Below, piece by piece: positions 7,515-16,150 of a stretch of DNA of 44,349 nucleotides. Under the pieces are notes generated by a model. The model had not been told where the DNA came from and searched no databases. It saw nothing but the letters and a program-made list of their open reading frames with translations. Source of the stretch: DAIOFH01 sp036745875 (GTDB taxonomy: Bacteria; Planctomycetota; SZUA-567); NCBI GenBank assembly GCA_036745875.1, contig DAIOFH010000015.1, positions 1 through 44,349 of the forward strand, written 5' to 3'. Each line of letters begins with the position of its first letter. The first letter of the stretch is position 1. Both the position numbers and the translations under genes were made by a program.

Positions 7515-8842
7515 CATTGCTCTGCGCCTATGCTGTCGTGCTGGTGAAGGTCTCCCGTTCCACCGGCAAGGGAACGGACCCGTCCTGCGCGTTCTTCGTC
7601 AACAACCGGGCGAGCGGCGCGTGGACTGTCGCCACGTCCCTTGTCGTATCCTGTGTCGGCGCTTCGGCGACGATGGGGATGGCGGGAATGGCCTTCGACG
7701 TCGGCACGCCGGCCTTTTGGTGGCTTGGCGCGGGCGCCGTCGGCATCACCGTTCTTGCCCTTCTCCTCGCGGCCAAGGTCAGGAAAACCGGCTCATACAC
7801 CATGCCGGAGATGTCTGCGAAATATCTCGGCAGGAACGTCAGGCCGCTTATGTCGGTAATAATCGTCATCACCTGGCTGGCCATCCTGGCCGCACAATTC
7901 TCGGCGATGGGAATGCTGCTGGCCGCCCTTACCGGATTTCCCCCGCTTGCATGCCTTTTGATGGGTTTTGTACTTATCGTCGGCCACACCCTGGGCGGGC
8001 AGGCTGTGGTGATACGGACGGACCGGATCCAGTGTTTTCTCATACTGGCGGGATTGGCGATCCTTTTCGTATGGCTGAACGGGCATAATCCCGGCTGGAT
8101 TGCCTTGACGTCCATTGAGGCGGTGAATGCCAAGTTCACTCCGGCCGACTTGGTGCGGTATCTCTTTGTGGTCGGCGGCAATTACCTGGTATGCCCCATG
8201 TTGTTTGGACGTTTCCTGAGCGCTCGGGACGAAAAAGCAGCACGCCGCGGCGGACTGCTGGCGGGACTTGGTTTGGGTCTGAGCGCTGTTTTGATCGTCG
8301 CGGTCGGTCTTGCCTGTCGCGGGCTATTGCCGGCGGCGACAGAGCCGGATTCCGTACTGACCACTGCCATCGGAACCGTGCTGCCATCCTGGCTCGCCAT
8401 GCTTGTCCTTCTGGCCCTCATAAGTGCCGTTGTGTCGTCGGCCGATTCGTGCCTGGTGACGGCCGCGACCGTCCTTGGTTACGATCTTCTGCACAGCGAC
8501 AAGCCGAGGACCGGAAAAATCGCCGTCGTCGCCCTGGGCATCGCCGGAGCGGCCGTGACTTTCGTGAACAAAAGCATCCTCGGTTTTCTTTTCATCGCCT
8601 ACGACATCTATGTTGCCGGCGTGGTGCTTCCGGTGTTTATCGCCCTCCTCCTGAACAAGGCTGGAGTCGCGCGGCCGAAATGCACCTTTGCCGCCGTGCT
8701 GCTGGGCGGGTCGTCCGGCGCGGTCGCGGCGATCACGGGTAGGCCCGAGTTCAGCTATGCCGGGCTTGCCCTGTCGGGAATCCTGACACTTGCAGGTTTG
8801 GTCGATGAAAAAAAAGCCCTTCCCGCCGAGGGAAGGGCCTGA
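7505..8842 (+). CDS. Sodium:solute symporter (SSS/SLC5 family), candidate biotin or precursor transporter
   Basis: 445 residues from the ATG at 7505, inside the last codons of bioDA and preceded by GGAAAGGGAAGA. The longer frame starting at 7394 lies in bioDA and lacks homology. The chain is mostly transmembrane helices (about 12-13). The SSS signature is visible: FFVNNRASGAWTVATSLVVSCVGA near the N-terminus, RTDRIQCFLILAG in the middle and LISAVVSSADSCLVTAA toward the end. It should be a sodium-coupled importer in the inner membrane. Overlap with bioDA and the BirA operator upstream place it in the biotin regulon. The SLC5 family includes the mammalian multivitamin transporter, which imports biotin, so biotin, KAPA or a related acid is a reasonable guess. 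The last codons also encode an opposite-strand terminator. Confidence 0.88.
   Translation: MEIALLCAYAVVLVKVSRSTGKGTDPSCAFFVNNRASGAWTVATSLVVSCVGASATMGMAGMAFDVGTPAFWWLGAGAVGITVLALLLAAKVRKTGSYTMPEMSAKYLGRNVRPLMSVIIVITWLAILAAQFSAMGMLLAALTGFPPLACLLMGFVLIVGHTLGGQAVVIRTDRIQCFLILAGLAILFVWLNGHNPGWIALTSIEAVNAKFTPADLVRYLFVVGGNYLVCPMLFGRFLSARDEKAARRGGLLAGLGLGLSAVLIVAVGLACRGLLPAATEPDSVLTTAIGTVLPSWLAMLVLLALISAVVSSADSCLVTAATVLGYDLLHSDKPRTGKIAVVALGIAGAAVTFVNKSILGFLFIAYDIYVAGVVLPVFIALLLNKAGVARPKCTFAAVLLGGSSGAVAAITGRPEFSYAGLALSGILTLAGLVDEKKALPAEGRA
8808..8838 (-). terminator. Rho-independent terminator of the isomerase gene, inside the symporter ORF
   Basis: A perfect 9-bp stem, GCCCTTCCC (8816-8824) with GGGAAGGGC (8830-8838), 5-nt loop. 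On the minus strand it is followed by eight T (8815-8808). The T-run marks it as a minus-strand terminator for the gene ending at 8865. It overlaps the last codons of the plus-strand symporter, so one DNA segment serves both strands. Confidence 0.92.
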
Positions 8843-8864
8843 AAATTAGCCATTGCCAATTGGC

Positions 8865-10268
8865 TTACACCATCATGACGTGGTAACCGAGGTATTTTTC
8901 CATCGCTTCGGCGGCGGGGTCCTGGACCCGGCCGTAGGTGACGCTGACATGGTGCCTGAACCCGGCATAGCCGATCGACTGGAGCATGGTCTGCATTTCC
9001 GGGAACGCGGCGACGCCGGCGCAGCCGAAGAAGTCGTCGGGGATCGGATCGGCGGTGAATTCGCCTTCGCCGAGGAAGGCGAGTATTTCGCCGTCGCGGG
9101 TCAGGAGGCTGCCGTAGGTCATGGGAGCGGGTTTGATCCTGCCGGTGTTGCAGCCGAAGCTGCAGCCTGCGCCGAGGGCGGTGGCAAGGATGGCGTGTTC
9201 CGTGATTTGGCCCTTCTTGGTCATCATGGATTGCGGGACCGGGCCGCAGTGGAAGAGTATGCACTTGTCTTCTTCGTCCGCGTAATTGTTGTTCCAGTCG
9301 AGGCAGGTGGCGGGGGTGCCGGAGGCCGCCTGCAGGGCGTGCATGGCGACGGCGTTGCCGACGTCGAGCTCGCATGACGCCGCGATGCCGCGCTCGTTCA
9401 GCTCCGAGAGGATGACGCAGGGGGAGACCCTGAGCTGCTGTTCCATCTCGTTCCAGCAGCGTAGCGCGATGGCGTCGAGCCCGTAGTCCGCGATCATGTC
9501 GTCAATCGCCACGCCGAGCCTGCCGAGGTTTTCCAGCGCTTCGTCCGGGACGCCGTTCCAGCCGGTATAGTCCTTGAGGACGCCGATCTTGTCCTTGACC
9601 TTGACGTCGCCGGCGGCGAGGGAGGAGACGCGCTTGAACAATTCGGAAAGGTCGTAGCATTCCGTGGTGATGCCGTATTTCTGCAGTGCGATCTCGTCGA
9701 AGCGGACCGTCTTGAACGCTGTCGTGCGCGCGCCAATCGCGCCGACGCGAAGATCGCGGCAGTCGCGGACGACGCGGCAGAGCCGGTCGAAATAATCCAC
9801 GTTGTCCTTGAATGTCTCGCTGTGCGGGCTGACGGTGTGCGGTTTCAGTGCCGTGAACCTGATGCCGCACTGGACAAAAACGTCCATGATGGACATCTTG
9901 CCGCAGAAGGAGTCGCGGCGGGTGGCCGGCGCCATTTTATCGAGGTCGTCCGGGTAGGCCTGGATGAAGATCGGCGCGTCGCAGTCGCGGAAGGCGGCCA
10001 TCGCGCCGTTTTCGTCACCGAAGTTCGGGAGCGCCAATATCACGCCGTCGTATTTTCCCCTGTTCTCGTAAAGGAAGCGGGCGTACTTTCTCCCCTCCTC
10101 AACCGTCTCGACGGCGCCGGCCCTTGTGGCGTCGAACGGCATGGCGATAACCTCGTAGCCCATGCCGGACAGGGCGGAAGTCAGTTCATCCCTGGCCGCC
10201 TGTTGCAGGGAGGCGGGGAACATGCCGCGGTTGCCGAGATATAACGCGAATCTAGCCTTTCCTTTCAT
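8865..10268 (-). CDS. L-fucose/L-arabinose isomerase family protein
   Basis: 467 residues from the ATG at 10268 (preceded by AAAGGATTACC); an 18-codon upstream extension lacks support. The architecture is that of the FucI/AraA aldose-ketose isomerases: Rossmann-like N-terminal half (ARFALYLGNRG, DGVILALPNFGDENG) and an isomerase C-terminal half. Likely metal/catalytic positions are Glu in RCWNEMEQQL, Asp in CELDVGNAV, and a His near the end (FRHHVSVTYG). Such enzymes interconvert L-fucose/L-fuculose, L-arabinose/L-ribulose or similar sugars using Mn2+. Many homologues of this subgroup have no tested substrate. It stands alone, with its own promoter upstream and a strong terminator downstream, convergent with the biotin operon. 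Confidence 0.85.
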   Translation of the reverse strand: MKGKARFALYLGNRGMFPASLQQAARDELTSALSGMGYEVIAMPFDATRAGAVETVEEGRKYARFLYENRGKYDGVILALPNFGDENGAMAAFRDCDAPIFIQAYPDDLDKMAPATRRDSFCGKMSIMDVFVQCGIRFTALKPHTVSPHSETFKDNVDYFDRLCRVVRDCRDLRVGAIGARTTAFKTVRFDEIALQKYGITTECYDLSELFKRVSSLAAGDVKVKDKIGVLKDYTGWNGVPDEALENLGRLGVAIDDMIADYGLDAIALRCWNEMEQQLRVSPCVILSELNERGIAASCELDVGNAVAMHALQAASGTPATCLDWNNNYADEEDKCILFHCGPVPQSMMTKKGQITEHAILATALGAGCSFGCNTGRIKPAPMTYGSLLTRDGEILAFLGEGEFTADPIPDDFFGCAGVAAFPEMQTMLQSIGYAGFRHHVSVTYGRVQDPAAEAMEKYLGYHVMMV

Positions 10269-10334
10269 GGTAATCCTTTCTTGCGTGAGCCGGTTGGTTG
10301 GTTTTTTCCACACGTAAGGCATGTAATTCAGTAT

Positions 10335-10368
10335 ACGCTATTATCCCGGGGAGTATAGCGTTCAGCAA
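10335..10368 (-). promoter_or_regulatory. Promoter with inverted repeat upstream of the isomerase gene
   Basis: On the minus strand, TTGCTG (10368-10363) and GATAAT (10345-10340) are separated by 17 nt, a good sigma-70-type pair. A 7-bp inverted repeat, ACGCTAT (10335-10341) and ATAGCGT (10355-10361), overlaps the -10 and spacer. The placement suits a repressor site. The regulator is unknown. Confidence 0.55.
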
Positions 10369-10421
10369 CCATTTAATTGGACTGGGAGTGCGGATTTTCC
10401 CCGCGCGGGCACCCATCCGGA

Positions 10422-12227
10422 TTACGGAAAGAACCGCGTCACCCTCGATGTGGTTTTCCTGCGGGATTTTTTAAGCGCCTTGGCCTGGTACATCAGCCTG
10501 TCGGCCTCGGCGATGACGTCGTCTATTTCGCTGTCCGGCTTGATCTCCACCGCGCCCGTGCTGATGGAGAGGGTATACTCTTTTTTCCTGGTCTGGTTGA
10601 AGTGCTCGATGGCGAAATTGATCTTGTCGTTGACCTTCGCCGCCATCTCGATGTCGCAGAACAGGAGAAGGATGAATTCGTCTCCTCCCCAGCGGCAGAT
10701 GAAGTCTTCCTTGCGGATGCAGGCGAAGATGGTTTTTATGGTGTTGACGATCATCTCGTCTCCGGCGGCATGGCCGAGGTGGTCGTTCACCGACTTGAGC
10801 CCGTCAATGTCGATAAAGCACAGCGTATGCTTCAGGTCCGGATTCTTGCTCTGGTTTTCGGCTATTTCCTTGAGCTTCGCGTACCCCCATTCCCGGTTGT
10901 AGACTTCGGTCATGGCGTCCGTGGAGGCCGAGTATTTCAGCTGTTCCTCGTATTGTTTCTGGTAGGTGATGTCCGTGGCCGTTTCAAGATGCGCCATGCT
11001 GCCGTCGATCCATTTGATGATGTTGTCCTTGATCAAATACCATTTGCCGGTGTTTTCATTGTAATGCTCCCATACCCAGGCGTCTTTTTTGGCCTCGCCG
11101 TCTTTTTCATAAAGGACGGGAATGGGGCAGAAATCGCAAGGCTCGTTGTGCCCCGGCTGGACAACGCTCCAGCAGGGCTGGCCGACAAGGTCCTTCGCTT
11201 CGAGGCCGAGGGAATTCGCGAGGGACTTGCTGACAAACTTCAATTCGTAAGTTTTGAGGTCGTTGACGAAGATAAGGTCGTCGAGGTTGTCGGTGATGGT
11301 TTGCATCGCCTCGCGGCTGGCGATCAGTTCGTCCTCGGTGTTGCGGCGGCTGATCAAGGATGCCAGGATGCTGGCGATGCCTTCCTGGACCTGGATTTCG
11401 CGCCGCGTCCATTTGCGGAATTTTGCGGTGTCGTCGAAACCTAGGTAGCCGATGGGTTTGTCAAACTGGTACAGCGGCAGGATGGCTATGGACTTTATGC
11501 CTTGGAGATCGTAGAGGATCTCCCGGTCGCGCTTCGGGAGTTCGCGGGTATCGTTGTAAATAAACATGGGGTTGGCCATGATGACGTCGTACTGGTAGTC
11601 CTCCTTCTTGAGGTGCTGCAGGAGCTGGATGGCGGGTTCGACGCCGTCGGCGCACCATTCATAGGTGTTTCGCGTGTATTCGGGGGAAATGTCCTCGAAT
11701 ACGTAGACGCGGCTTACATTCAGCCGCCTTCCGGCGAGGGAGAGTATCGACTGGATCGTTTCGGCCGTGCTCTTGGAGTTGTAGGCTTCGTGGAGGATGC
11801 GGGACAGGAGTTCCCCGATGAACGCTTCCTCCTTTTGCAACGCGACGTCCAGGATGCGGACGTAGAATAATACATATTCGGTGCCGTTGAATTCAAGGAT
11901 GTTTGCCGAAAGTTCCGCCGACAGGACCTCCTTGTCGTAGGAGATCATCGTCACCATCAGCTCGTTTATGGAGCCGTGTTTCTTCAGAGCCGCCTCGATG
12001 TCGTCGTAGGTCTGCCGGTCGTCAAGGCGGAGGATGCTGGAAAAATCGCCGAGGGTGGTGCGGTTTTTCAGGCGTCGCACGGAAATGGACAGAGACAGGT
12101 ACAACTGCGCCTCCGTGTTGATGTAGACAACCGGAAAGGAGGGCGTATTTTCCGCCACGATGACGGGCAACCGCAGATTATCGTAAAGTTTTTTGAAAAA
12201 ACCATGTTCGGTGAGGCTATTCTTCAT
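10422..12227 (-). CDS. PAS/GAF sensor diguanylate cyclase
   Basis: 601 residues, apparently cytoplasmic (no signal peptide or membrane helix). The C-terminal GGDEF domain (about 435-590) has an intact active-site GGDEF at 514-518 and an inhibitory RxxD site (RKED, 505-508) exactly five residues before it. It should therefore make cyclic di-GMP and be product-inhibited. Upstream are a PAS-like segment (about 15-130), a GAF-like domain (about 135-300, including KSIAILPLYQFDKPIGYLGFDD) and a second PAS domain (about 305-430) ending in TATDITYQKQYEEQ. The second PAS carries CDFCPI, a Cys pair that could bind a ligand or metal. The start overlaps the stop of the FliK-like gene (ATGA), so translation is coupled. 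This links c-di-GMP signalling to that protein. Confidence 0.92.
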   Translation of the reverse strand: MKNSLTEHGFFKKLYDNLRLPVIVAENTPSFPVVYINTEAQLYLSLSISVRRLKNRTTLGDFSSILRLDDRQTYDDIEAALKKHGSINELMVTMISYDKEVLSAELSANILEFNGTEYVLFYVRILDVALQKEEAFIGELLSRILHEAYNSKSTAETIQSILSLAGRRLNVSRVYVFEDISPEYTRNTYEWCADGVEPAIQLLQHLKKEDYQYDVIMANPMFIYNDTRELPKRDREILYDLQGIKSIAILPLYQFDKPIGYLGFDDTAKFRKWTRREIQVQEGIASILASLISRRNTEDELIASREAMQTITDNLDDLIFVNDLKTYELKFVSKSLANSLGLEAKDLVGQPCWSVVQPGHNEPCDFCPIPVLYEKDGEAKKDAWVWEHYNENTGKWYLIKDNIIKWIDGSMAHLETATDITYQKQYEEQLKYSASTDAMTEVYNREWGYAKLKEIAENQSKNPDLKHTLCFIDIDGLKSVNDHLGHAAGDEMIVNTIKTIFACIRKEDFICRWGGDEFILLLFCDIEMAAKVNDKINFAIEHFNQTRKKEYTLSISTGAVEIKPDSEIDDVIAEADRLMYQAKALKKSRRKTTSRVTRFFP

Positions 12228-15200
12228 GCTTTTGCGTCTATCCTTCTTCGCAGGCCGGTCCCTTTTTCCAATGAGCCGGTCGGCCGGTCGGGTTCTTTTT
12301 GTTCCACAGGTTCGGCGGTTCTTTCGCTTGCCGCTGGTTGGGCCTGGGCGGCCGGCAGTTCCGGCGGCGGCAGGACCATGAACTTCGGCTTGAGACGGAA
12401 GCCTTTGCCCAGGAGCGCTTCGGTCAACTCCTCAGCCGAGCCGGCGAGGAATTCCGCCGTTTCCTTTTGGTCGACAAACAGGTTCAGCACCATGTCCTGG
12501 CCGAAAAAACGCATGTCGCCCAGGACCGGGCCCATGCTCGTGGTGTTGAGGTCGAGGATTACCCTGGCGGACCAGCCGCCTTTGGCGCTTTTCGTGCGCC
12601 GGTAAAACATTTGCATCCTGCCGTTGCCGCCGTCTTCGTTGAGCTTGAACGGCACTTCCGCCATCATGACGCCAGGGTTGCGGTCGGCGGTCGCGAGGTT
12701 TTCCGCCTTGGCGGCGAGAAGCTGCCTGCCAAGATCCCGTATCGTGCCGGCGGCGTCCGAGAGCCGGGTCAGGACCGGGTCGTTCCTGATAATGTCCCGT
12801 TCCATTTCGGCAAGCCGCGACGCGGAACTTGCCAATGTTTGCTTTCCCCTTCCGGAGAGGTCCCGCAGTGCGGATTCCGCCTTGTGGCTGTCGGGGCCAA
12901 GAAGTTCGCGCAGCAGTTTTTCCACTGTGTCCTTGTTTGTGCCGACGCCCTGCTGCTGTTCTGCGGAGGCGAGAATCCTGTCGAGCGCTCCCGATGGGCG
13001 CAAGAGCTCCACATCCGGAGAATTGACGCCAGGCAGCTGGAAGGCGTTTTTCCCGGAAAACAAGGGATTTTCCGCCAATTCGACCGCGACCTGGTTTTTA
13101 CCGAGGGTGCTTTCCTGGGCGAGAATGAATTCTTTCGATCCGGGAAGCGGGAGCTGCTCAGTCGGCTTTGCCTGTCCCGTTTGTGTCGGCTGTCCCGGCT
13201 GCGTACCGGGGGTGGGTGGTTGCTGCTCGGGCTGGTTTGTTCCGGGGGTGGCTGTTTGCCCAGTCTCCGGGGTTGCTGCCTGTGCGGGCGGGAGGGTCGT
13301 TCCTGGTTGCATAACTTCGGGAATTTCACCTGAAGGCAACGTGGCGGCGGGCGGTGTTTGCCCGGGCAGCGTTTCCGGCGTCGCACCCTGGGCCGGCGGC
13401 GTTTCGCCCTGTTCCAGCATGGTCAGGATCGCTGTCATGGCGCTGTCGATTTTGACAAGTTGCGGGTTGTTTTCGAGTAGCGCTTGGGCGGCGGTTTCCA
13501 CCATAGCCAAAGTCTTGCCCAATGTCTCGCGGCCGAAGGTCGAGATAAAGCGTTCCAGCGCCAGCGGGGCGTCCGCTTTGTCCAGGTCCACCACCAGCAT
13601 TTCAAGCATTTCCTTGGCTGTGCTGAGGAGCGGCTTGGCGCTTTCGGGCAGTCCCTCGGGGCTCAGAAGGTCGGTGAGCTGCGACAACAGTTCGCTGATA
13701 CCGGCTTTTTTGCTCAGGATGTCGGCAAGGCCGGCGGCGAGGGGAGTCGCCAGGGGAACGTCATGGCTGGCGAGGCGCGCCGCGGCGTTGAGGAGGTTGG
13801 CGCGCTCGTCCCCTTCCAGGCCCGCCACCATGGACATGAGGGTTTGGATGGTCTGCCTGTCGACTTGCACATTGTGGCTGATAAGCGCTTTCGCCGCCTC
13901 AAGGGCTGCGGGGCTTGGCGTCAATCCCGCCGCGTTCAGGAGAATCGTCGCCGCGCGGTCGGCAATGGCTTCCGGCACCACTCCCGCACGGATCTTCGTC
14001 GAGGCGAGATGGGATAGTTCCTGCGACAACGGCATCTGGGATGAATTGGCGATTTGCTCGATCGCGTCCGCAATGGCTTCGACGGGGACTGGCTGGCTCG
14101 GGCCGGACGAAGGTTGAGTCGGTTGCTCTCGCGGTTGCTGGACGGCTGCGGATTGGTTCGCGTCCACTGCGGGCCGCGGCTGATTTTCAGTAGCCTGCGG
14201 CTGGCCGACGGCTGGCTGCGTGTCCTGGGGTGGACGGGAGGTCTGCTCCCGGGTTTGCGGCTGCCCATCGAGCGCCGGGCGGGTAGACGGCGCTTGTTGC
14301 TCAGGCCCGGCCGGTCGCGGTGCATTTTCGGTCGTCTGCGCCTGCGATGCATTTTCCGTTGCTTGCTGTTGCTGATTGGCTGCCGGTTGTTGGCCTTCCG
14401 TTGCCTGGGGTTGCTGATTTGGTGCCGGCTGCTGCCCTTCGGCTGCTGGGCGGGCTGCGGGCGCGTGCTGTTCCAGTGTAACGGGTTGCGACGCGTTTTC
14501 CGTTGCTTGGGGCTGCTGGCTGGTTACCGGCTTTTGGCCTTCCGCTGCGGGACGAGCTACCGACGCTTGCTGTTCCAGTGTAGCCGGGCGCGACGCGCCT
14601 TCCGTCGTTTGTTGCGGCGTGGCTGCTGGTTGTCGACCGTCCTGCTGTGGAGAGGCCGCCTGTTCCGGAGTTTGGGGTTGGCCTTCGGTTGTTGGGCCGG
14701 CGACCTGGGCCTGTTGGCCAGGTGCGGCCGGGCGGGTGACGGTTTCGCCGACTATTTTTCCCTGTTCCAGCGTGCCTCCCTGGCGAGCCGGGGATTTCTC
14801 GCCGTCTTTCGTCGCATTCTGCCGGTTTTCCCGCTGTTCTTCCTCGGCTTCGGCCTGTTTGGCTTCTTCGCTGTTTTTCTGGCGTTCCTCTTCCGCCGCC
14901 AGGAGCAGTTCGAGGGTGGCTACCTCGACGTCCGGCAGCTCTATCAGGATCGGCAAAAGCGTCGTGCCGACAGGCGTCGGCCTTGGCATGTCCGCCGCTG
15001 TGGTCGAAGCGGCGATGGAGGTGCCGGCGTTCTCGGAACCCGTCGGGGCGGGGGGCCTGTAGGTCGCCAGGCCGGGGATAGGGTCGCGGGAATTCGGCAG
15101 GGCATTCCCCTGGACAACCAGTATGGGTTTGCCCTCGGTGGACAGTTCGGACTTGAGGATCAGCGTTTCGCCCTTGGTGAGGGCAGTCTTGCTGGCGACG

Positions 15201-15370
15201 GTGAGTCTGTTCGTGCCCCATTTCAGCGTGTATGTTCCATCGCCGTTGTCTTCGTCCACGGCGGCCATGACCACGTTGCCGGGAGACGGCAGAGTGGGGC
15301 CGCCCTTCCTGGTCTGGCTATTTGCATTGCCGACTAAGTTATTGATGTTGTAGTAAGAATTATCAGCCAT
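12224..15370 (-). CDS. FliK-like (flagellar hook-length control-type) protein with P/Q-rich repeats
   Basis: 1048 residues. The N-terminal about 85 residues look like a small beta-rich domain (VVMAAVDEDNGDGTYTLKW, then GETLILKSELS), as seen at the start of some FliK-like proteins. Residues about 180-440 are disordered and very rich in Pro, Gln, Ala and Glu, with degenerate 34-residue repeats around 254-365. A helical Ala/Leu-rich section follows. The C-terminal part (about 925-1010: WSARVILDLNTTSMGPVLGD, DMVLNLFVDQKE, ALLGKGFRLKP) fits the Flg_hook domain of FliK. FliK measures hook length and switches export specificity. No other flagellar gene is in the window, so the role is inferred. The stop overlaps the diguanylate cyclase start. 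The ribosome site at 15370 is weak. Confidence 0.62.
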   Translation of the reverse strand: MADNSYYNINNLVGNANSQTRKGGPTLPSPGNVVMAAVDEDNGDGTYTLKWGTNRLTVASKTALTKGETLILKSELSTEGKPILVVQGNALPNSRDPIPGLATYRPPAPTGSENAGTSIAASTTAADMPRPTPVGTTLLPILIELPDVEVATLELLLAAEEERQKNSEEAKQAEAEEEQRENRQNATKDGEKSPARQGGTLEQGKIVGETVTRPAAPGQQAQVAGPTTEGQPQTPEQAASPQQDGRQPAATPQQTTEGASRPATLEQQASVARPAAEGQKPVTSQQPQATENASQPVTLEQHAPAARPAAEGQQPAPNQQPQATEGQQPAANQQQQATENASQAQTTENAPRPAGPEQQAPSTRPALDGQPQTREQTSRPPQDTQPAVGQPQATENQPRPAVDANQSAAVQQPREQPTQPSSGPSQPVPVEAIADAIEQIANSSQMPLSQELSHLASTKIRAGVVPEAIADRAATILLNAAGLTPSPAALEAAKALISHNVQVDRQTIQTLMSMVAGLEGDERANLLNAAARLASHDVPLATPLAAGLADILSKKAGISELLSQLTDLLSPEGLPESAKPLLSTAKEMLEMLVVDLDKADAPLALERFISTFGRETLGKTLAMVETAAQALLENNPQLVKIDSAMTAILTMLEQGETPPAQGATPETLPGQTPPAATLPSGEIPEVMQPGTTLPPAQAATPETGQTATPGTNQPEQQPPTPGTQPGQPTQTGQAKPTEQLPLPGSKEFILAQESTLGKNQVAVELAENPLFSGKNAFQLPGVNSPDVELLRPSGALDRILASAEQQQGVGTNKDTVEKLLRELLGPDSHKAESALRDLSGRGKQTLASSASRLAEMERDIIRNDPVLTRLSDAAGTIRDLGRQLLAAKAENLATADRNPGVMMAEVPFKLNEDGGNGRMQMFYRRTKSAKGGWSARVILDLNTTSMGPVLGDMRFFGQDMVLNLFVDQKETAEFLAGSAEELTEALLGKGFRLKPKFMVLPPPELPAAQAQPAASERTAEPVEQKEPDRPTGSLEKGTGLRRRIDAKA
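14280..14640 (-). repeat. Degenerate about 102-bp tandem repeats in the FliK-like gene
   Basis: The encoded segments TEGASRPATLEQQASVARPA and TENASQPVTLEQHAPAARPA recur about 34 residues (102 bp) apart, followed by shorter decayed copies beginning TEGQQP and TENASQ. The unit count could vary between strains. Low complexity also makes this stretch prone to assembly error. Confidence 0.6.
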
Positions 15371-15675
15371 GTCGGCGAGTATCCCATGTTTTCGTTATGA
15401 CGTTTACACCTTGCGCAACTCCAGTTACAAGACAGTCAATTTATTAGTATATACATACTATATTAACGGCGTTACAAAAAACACCTTTATTTTTTTCTTA
15501 TCGGTCATGTTGGTTATTTACGAAACCATTCAAAAAAGGAACAGCGACGCAAATCCCCTAACTGGTAAAAAATCCCGCTTTTGGGTTGACCTGTGCAGGC
15601 CGCGTTGGGATAATATGCAGTTTATGTCAATGTTATCGGAATAAGCTGGCACGTTACAACACTTACAGGAATATT
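15371..15675. other. Divergent intergenic region
   Basis: 305 nt between the FliK-like gene (leftward) and a small membrane protein (rightward). The left part is AT-rich and likely holds the leftward promoter; the right part holds a good rightward promoter, listed separately. A 91-codon open frame here (15369-15644) has no plausible ribosome site or protein-like character. Confidence 0.55.
15586..15614 (+). promoter_or_regulatory. Promoter for the small membrane protein / cinA
   Basis: TTGACC (15586-15591) and GATAAT (15609-15614) with a 17-nt spacer. Transcription would start near 15621, giving a leader of about 55 nt before the ATG at 15676. Confidence 0.65.
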
Positions 15676-16134
15676 ATGCCTGAATCGATTAGAGCGCGCC
15701 ACGAGGAATACAACAATCTCAGGCCTCTCATCCTTATAATTTGTTTCATTTGGGGAGTATTGGCCGGCTTTGCCCTGAACTTCTTCCGCGCGCCGCAACT
15801 TCCTGTGGAACCGCAATCCCAGCAACAGACTACCACGGCGGCTGTCGCCCAGCCCGCCACACAGCCCATGACCGAGACGGAGCGGCGTTATGCCGGAGCT
15901 CCGGCCATCGCTTCCATTGATTCCGTTCCCGCGCCGGTAAACCAGGAGCAAATCGATTTCGAATCCATGGCGGTGAGTGCCCCCTCCGTCATTCTGACCA
16001 CGGAAGGCGGCCTGACCGGGAAAAACGCCAAGCGACCCCGCCTTACCGGGCAGGCGGATGCCGCGCCGCCGGGCTTTTCGTCTGGACAATTTTCGGCGCC
16101 GCCCATGCCGCTTATTCCCGACCTTAATCCATGA
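15676..16134 (+). CDS. Small single-pass membrane protein, unknown function
   Basis: 152 residues from the ATG at 15676, preceded by AGGAATATT. Residues about 17-36 (RPLILIICFIWGVLAGFALN) form one membrane segment after a short charged N-terminus, so the rest is probably periplasmic. The remainder is low in secondary structure and rich in Pro, Gln, Ala and Thr, ending in PPMPLIPDLNP. I do not recognise a family. It sits 16 nt upstream of cinA and shares its promoter, so co-expression is clear. A linker or anchoring role in the envelope is possible but not shown. Confidence 0.7.
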   Translation: MPESIRARHEEYNNLRPLILIICFIWGVLAGFALNFFRAPQLPVEPQSQQQTTTAAVAQPATQPMTETERRYAGAPAIASIDSVPAPVNQEQIDFESMAVSAPSVILTTEGGLTGKNAKRPRLTGQADAAPPGFSSGQFSAPPMPLIPDLNP

Positions 16135-16150
16135 AATCCAGGAAACATCC

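Noticed and set aside
8816..8838. Terminator for the plus-strand biotin operon
   Set aside because: The T-run lies on the minus-strand side; after the stem the plus strand reads CTGAAAATT, not a U-tract.
10377..11444. 355-codon plus-strand frame opposite the diguanylate cyclase
   Set aside because: Antisense shadow; the minus-strand frame has intact GGDEF, RxxD and PAS features.
12299..15337. Several long plus-strand frames opposite the FliK-like gene
   Set aside because: Arise from high GC and repeated P/Q/A codons; Arg/Leu/Cys-rich products without domain features.
15369..15644. 91-codon plus-strand frame in the divergent region
   Set aside because: No ribosome site, odd composition, and it overlaps the likely promoters of both flanking genes.
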